Assembly (NCBI GenBank): GCA_027487905.1
Contig: JAIYCR010000012.1
Location: 1 to 38,229, forward strand
From: Rubrivivax sp.
Lineage (GTDB): Bacteria; Pseudomonadota; Gammaproteobacteria; Burkholderiales; Burkholderiaceae_C
DNA length: 38,229 nt
Reading direction: 5' to 3'
The notes beneath the pieces were generated by a model, which worked only from the letters and a program-made list of their open reading frames with translations, searched no databases and was not told the origin of the DNA. Made by a program: the position numbers and the translations under genes. Of this stretch, positions 35,161 through 38,229 are shown piece by piece; position 1 is the first letter of the stretch; each line of letters starts with the position of its first letter.

Positions 35161-36380
35161 TCGGCCGAGACCCGGGTCATCCACGACGGATGGGGTTCGA
35201 GCAGCGGGCGGCCGAGCTCGGCCGCGGTGGGCAGCGCCGGGTGGGCCGACGGGGTGTCGAACAGGGCGCGCTGCTCGGCACTGAGCAGCGACAGGTCCAG
35301 CACGTTGCGCGCCCCCAGGTGCCGCAGGTCCTCGGCCCGGGCCTGCGTGGCCGGCTCGAGCAGGAAATCGGCCAGCACCAGGGCGCCTTCGGGCGAACGG
35401 GCATTGGCCGGCACGGCCACGAAGCTCGTGTTGCCGATCGTGCCGCGGGTCCAGGTGAAGGTTCGGACGGTCTCGGGCAGCAAGCCGCTGATCACCGAGG
35501 ACGCCGCCTCGCTCGGGTTGAAGGACAGGCTGATGTCGATCTCGCCATCGCCCAGCAACTGCCGCTGGGCCGAACCGTTGTCGGGGAACTGCTGCCCACG
35601 GCGCCACAGCGTGGGCCGCAGCGCCTCGTACCAGCTCCACAGCGGCGCGGTCACTGCCGCGAAGGCCGCGTCGTCGGCCACCGCGCGCTGCAGCACGCCG
35701 GCGTCGGGCAGCAGGTCCACCAGGGCCTGCTTCAGGAAGGTCGAGCCCAGGAAGTTCGACGCGTTCGGATGGGTCAGACGGCCCGGCTGGGCGCGGCTCC
35801 AGTCGAGCAGGGCCGCGGCGCTGCGCGGCAGGCGCGCGCGGTCGCGCAGGCGGGCACTGTCGTAGAGGAAGACGACCTGCGCCAGGCGCCACGGAACGGC
35901 ATAGCCCTCCACCGGCAGCGTGAAGTCGATGGTGTTGGACGGCTTGCCCACGCGGTCGACCAGCCGGCTGCCCGGCAGGGCGTCGAGCACCGGGCCGAGC
36001 AGCAGACCCTGCTGCTTCAAGGCGAGCAGGTTCGGACCGTTGATCCACACCAGGTCGACGCTGCCATTGCGCTCCCGCCCCGCGGCGCGCTCGGCGACGA
36101 TGCGGTTCACCGCCTCGGCGGTGTCCTTCAGCCGGACGTGCTGCACCCGCACGCCATGGCGGGCCAGCACGCGCTCGCCGGCCCAGGCGATGAAGGCGTT
36201 CGTCTGCTCGTCGCCTGCCCAGGCGTTGAAGAACACCGTCTGTCCGCGGGCCCGGGCCAGCAGCGCGGGCCAGTCGGCACCCAAGCCCAGCGCAGCGAGC
36301 CCCCCCTGTCCTTGCGCCCGGGCCGGCGGGCCCCAGGTGGCCAGGGCGAGTGCGGTGGACAGGACGGTTCGGCGTTGCAT
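35136..36380 (-). CDS. ynjB: ABC transporter substrate-binding protein, YnjB-like
   Basis: This 414-residue periplasmic protein has signal peptide MQRRTVLSTALALATWG with cleavage near PARAQ (about 23). The mature protein has the YnjB features: FNAWAGDEQTNAFIAWA near the N-terminus, SVDLVWINGPN in the middle and SLSFNPSEAAS later. YnjB belongs to the spermidine/iron/thiamine-type binding-protein cluster, but its ligand is not established. ATG 36380 is chosen for the signal peptide; the upstream in-frame ATG at 36506 would place repeats before it. It begins the ynjBCD-APH operon, 165 nt after the DUF2064 gene. Confidence 0.87.
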   Translation of the reverse strand: MQRRTVLSTALALATWGPPARAQGQGGLAALGLGADWPALLARARGQTVFFNAWAGDEQTNAFIAWAGERVLARHGVRVQHVRLKDTAEAVNRIVAERAAGRERNGSVDLVWINGPNLLALKQQGLLLGPVLDALPGSRLVDRVGKPSNTIDFTLPVEGYAVPWRLAQVVFLYDSARLRDRARLPRSAAALLDWSRAQPGRLTHPNASNFLGSTFLKQALVDLLPDAGVLQRAVADDAAFAAVTAPLWSWYEALRPTLWRRGQQFPDNGSAQRQLLGDGEIDISLSFNPSEAASSVISGLLPETVRTFTWTRGTIGNTSFVAVPANARSPEGALVLADFLLEPATQARAEDLRHLGARNVLDLSLLSAEQRALFDTPSAHPALPTAAELGRPLLEPHPSWMTRVSAEWLRRTSR

Positions 36381-36545
36381 GGGTCGACCCTGTAGGGGGC
36401 TGGTGGACGGAACGCGACGGCCCGGATTCAGGCCCGGATTCAGGCCGGTATTGAGGCCCGGTCGGCAGCACGGCCGGCCGCAGCGCGGACGCAAGGGTAG
36501 CGGCACGCCCGAACCCGCGCGCCGCGCCGGCTGGCGGCGCGGGCC
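36381..36545. other. Intergenic region before ynjB-like gene
   Basis: This 165-bp stretch between the DUF2064 stop and the ynjB-like start contains the 12-bp tandem repeats annotated separately and a GC-rich inverted repeat near 36517-36544. I see no clear sigma-70 promoter and no thiamine riboswitch consensus. The ribosome-binding site for ynjB is weak (GGGTCG region complement). Confidence 0.3.
36419..36466. repeat. 12-bp tandem repeats upstream of ynjB-like gene
   Basis: Two perfect 12-bp units (36419-36430, 36431-36442, ggcccggattca) are followed by a diverged copy (36443-36454) and a partial fourth. They read as Gly-Leu-Asn-Pro repeats in the in-frame extension upstream of ynjB but are outside the chosen coding region. 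Confidence 0.8.
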
Positions 36546-37262
36546 TCAGACGCCATCGGGAAGCCCCCGGGCAAGGTCTTCGGCGGTGTCGATGTCGCCC
36601 ACCGACTCCAGTTCGTCCCATGGCCAGCCGGCAGCGGCCAGACGCTCGCGGGTGACGGCCATCGTGCGCGGGCTGCTCCAGGGCACCCCGTCGAAAAGGG
36701 TGCTCAGCAGCGCCGGGCCGGACCCGGCGGTCAGCGCCGCCCCGCGCACCCCGACCAGCGCGTAGCCGCCGTCCCAGGCCGGCACCAGAACGACGGGATG
36801 CGCTGCCAGCGCGGCCGCCGCCGCGCGCAGCCGGGCGGCGTCCAGCGCAGGGGCGTCGCTGCCCATCAGCAGGACGGCCGCGGGCCGATCCGGCGCGTCG
36901 CCGACCCCTGGCGCCTGGCGCTGCCGATCGAGGGCAGCGGCGGCCAGGGCGCAGGCCATGCGAAGGCCAAGGTCGCCTGCCGCCTGGGGCCGGTGCTCCA
37001 GCCGGGCATCCGAGGCCCAGGGCCCGAAGGCCGGGTCGTGCGGATCGGGATCGCCGCACAGCCGCACCGGCCCGACGTCGGCGGCGAGGGCCTGGCGCAG
37101 CGCGTGGTCCAGCAGCCGCCGGGCCAGCGCTGCCGCTGCCTGGGGGCCGATGGTGGCGGCCAGTCGGGTCTTGACCCGTCCTGCCACCGGTGCCTTGGCC
37201 AGCACGACGATCCGGCAGCCGGAGCTTGCTTGGCGGGAAGGCCCAGGCAGCAGCACCCTCAT
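36546..37262 (-). CDS. DUF2064 transferase-1 protein (TIGR04282-type)
   Basis: This 238-residue protein has a nucleotidyl/glycosyl-transferase-A fold. Its N-terminal nucleotide motif is AKAPVAGRVKTRL (22-34), with LLMGSDAPALD in the middle and DGGYALVGVRG near the C-terminus. These are hallmarks of the DUF2064 family, known as transferase 1 of radical-SAM/selenodomain-associated clusters. ATG 37262 overlaps the stop of the glycosyltransferase gene (ATGA), and the two are commonly adjacent. Substrate is unknown. The last residues before the stop include DIDTAEDLARGLP, again family-typical. Confidence 0.86.
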   Translation of the reverse strand: MRVLLPGPSRQASSGCRIVVLAKAPVAGRVKTRLAATIGPQAAAALARRLLDHALRQALAADVGPVRLCGDPDPHDPAFGPWASDARLEHRPQAAGDLGLRMACALAAAALDRQRQAPGVGDAPDRPAAVLLMGSDAPALDAARLRAAAAALAAHPVVLVPAWDGGYALVGVRGAALTAGSGPALLSTLFDGVPWSSPRTMAVTRERLAAAGWPWDELESVGDIDTAEDLARGLPDGV

Positions 37263-38098
37263 CGGTACAGCCGGGCGAGGCGGGCCGGATCGGCGCCCAG
37301 CCAGTAGAGCCAGCGCAATCGCCACATCAGGCCGATCGTCGGCCACAGGCCGCCGCGGTCCCAGCGCCGACCGCAGGTGCGAACCTGCAGGCGCAGGCAG
37401 GTCGGCGCAACCTGGCGCTTGAGCCGGCGGCTGATCTCGATGTCCTCCATCAGCGGCTGGTCGGGAAAGCCGCCCACCGCGTCGAACAGCCTGCGCTCGA
37501 CGAAGATGGCCTGGTCCCCGGTGGCGATGCCCGTCAGCCGGGAACGCAGGTTCATCGCCGCGGCCACCATCGAAAGCCCGCGCGATCGACCGTCGATGCA
37601 GACATCGAAGCGGCCCCAGGCCCCCAACTCCTGTGTGCCTCGTTCGCCTCGTTCGCCTCGTTCGCCTCGTTCGTTTTCGTGCCCGCTTCGGCCCCCGCCC
37701 CCGACCCCTCCCCCAGGCAGACCTTCCGTCACGGCGCCTGCGCTCGCGCCTTGCGGCCGTTCGGCGAAGGTCGGCGGCGCCAGGGCGCGCAAGGCCTGCA
37801 TCGCACCGTCGGGCAGCCAGGTGTCGGCATGCAGGAACAGCAGCAGCCCGCCGCGGGCCTGCGCCGCGCCTGCGTTCATCTGTCGGGCACGGCCCCGGGG
37901 GGCCTTCAGGATGAGGTCGGCCTGGCCCGTGCAATGCTGCAGGGTGTCGTCGCGGCTGCCCCCGTCGCAGACGATGAGCTCGGCGCCCTGGCGGCGCAGC
38001 GGCTGCAGCGCCAGCAGCACCGGCCCGATGCGCTCGGCCTCGTCGAGCACCGGCATGACGATGCTCAGCCAGGGGGCAGGACCAGGATGGGCGCACAT
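37259..38098 (-). CDS. Family 2 glycosyltransferase (TIGR04283-type, transferase 2)
   Basis: This 279-residue GT-A protein opens with LSIVMPVLDEAERI. It has the metal-site motif LHADT (89-93) and the later acidic motif LMEDIEISRRL (216-226). This is the transferase-2 partner that usually accompanies DUF2064. Between about 108 and 157 lies a low-complexity insertion of Gly/Ser/Glu/Arg, including three ERG repeats, just where family members pass straight to WGRFDV. The fold on both sides appears intact, so activity is likely retained. Donor and acceptor are unknown. Confidence 0.86.
   Translation of the reverse strand: MCAHPGPAPWLSIVMPVLDEAERIGPVLLALQPLRRQGAELIVCDGGSRDDTLQHCTGQADLILKAPRGRARQMNAGAAQARGGLLLFLHADTWLPDGAMQALRALAPPTFAERPQGASAGAVTEGLPGGGVGGGGRSGHENERGERGERGERGTQELGAWGRFDVCIDGRSRGLSMVAAAMNLRSRLTGIATGDQAIFVERRLFDAVGGFPDQPLMEDIEISRRLKRQVAPTCLRLQVRTCGRRWDRGGLWPTIGLMWRLRWLYWLGADPARLARLYR
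37637..37672. repeat. Four 9-bp tandem repeats inside the glycosyltransferase gene
   Basis: The unit gcctcgttc is repeated four times perfectly. On the minus strand it encodes the Glu-Arg-Gly repeats of the low-complexity insertion. Copy changes would keep the frame. Confidence 0.95.
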
Positions 38099-38229
38099 GC
38101 CCTGATTCTGGACGGGCCGGGTACCGCCTGGCTGCCGCCGCGCCGTCTGGCCTTCCTGCCGCCCCGCCGCCCGCCGCCCGCCGCCCGCCGCCCGCCGCCC
38201 GCCGCCCCCGCCCGCCGCCCGCCGCCCCC
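38099..38229. repeat. Right edge: 7-bp GC tandem repeats
   Basis: The last 131 bp hold no supported gene. From 38166 the 7-bp unit gccgccc is repeated six times (38166-38207), interrupted, then twice more (38214-38227). Seven is not a multiple of three, so slippage in a coding region would shift frame. A plus-strand ATG at 38087, inside the glycosyltransferase start, opens a frame to the edge and could begin a divergent gene, but the coding evidence is thin. Confidence 0.8.

Noticed and set aside
36381-36545. A thiamine riboswitch before the ynjB-like gene
   Set aside because: The conserved thi-box core was not found; the region is tandem repeats and GC-rich hairpins.
33382-37059. 1225-residue reading as one giant fused protein
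   Set aside because: The part beyond 35160 runs opposite or out of frame with ynjB and DUF2064; only the last 592 residues are permease.

Overview
The window is about 38 kb of very GC-rich DNA, packed with genes that end and start within a few bases of each other. Third codon positions are nearly all G or C. A ubiquinone-biosynthesis-type flavin monooxygenase, a YnjBCD-type transporter and an SrfABC locus point to a proteobacterium. The codon use and mix of families suggest a betaproteobacterium of the order Burkholderiales, perhaps a Leptothrix/Rubrivivax-type relative. That placement is inference. No rRNA, tRNA, CRISPR array, transposase or phage gene was seen.

Layout. (1) 97-5183, minus strand: a four-gene membrane operon, SPFH/SHOCT protein, YhgE/Pip-type ABC-2 membrane protein, double-zinc-ribbon DUF4178 protein and DUF350 protein, ending in hairpins at the left edge. 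(2) 5325-6647, plus: UbiH-family monooxygenase. (3) 6693-7778, minus: membrane-anchored trypsin-like protease. (4) 8019-25787, plus: a 17.8-kb run of twelve co-oriented genes, the centre of interest. It holds three tandem SrfA paralogues, SrfB (actin/HSP70-fold ATPase), SrfC (GTPase), a membrane Sel1-repeat protein, an exported VWA protein resembling the periplasmic part of the type VI secretion kinase PpkA, an ABC ATPase and FtsX/MacB-like permease (TagT, TagS), a formylglycine-generating-enzyme-like periplasmic protein (TagR), a glycine-zipper lipoprotein (TagQ-like) and a second coiled-coil lipoprotein. (5) 25848-30113, minus, converging on it: SRPBCC protein, two-helix membrane protein, MoxR ATPase and a DUF2201/VWA protein. 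(6) 30231-31337, plus: nucleoside hydrolase. (7) 31366-38098, minus: glycosyltransferase and DUF2064 pair, then YnjB, YnjC, YnjD and an APH-fold phosphotransferase-like protein.

How the parts may work together. TagQRST normally carries an envelope signal to the periplasmic domain of the T6SS kinase PpkA. Here the same module sits without kinase, phosphatase or T6SS structural genes and adjoins SrfABC in one apparent transcription unit. My main hypothesis is an envelope-spanning sensing machine. Lipoproteins at the outer membrane, the TagR and VWA proteins in the periplasm and the TagTS complex in the inner membrane would signal through membrane-anchored SrfA-type and Sel1 proteins to the cytosolic SrfB ATPase and SrfC GTPase. 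The families are read from the sequence; the joint function is inference.

The operon in (1) is a separate membrane-organising cassette of the kind associated with envelope stress. Block (7) looks like ordinary uptake of an unidentified solute with a linked kinase-fold protein.
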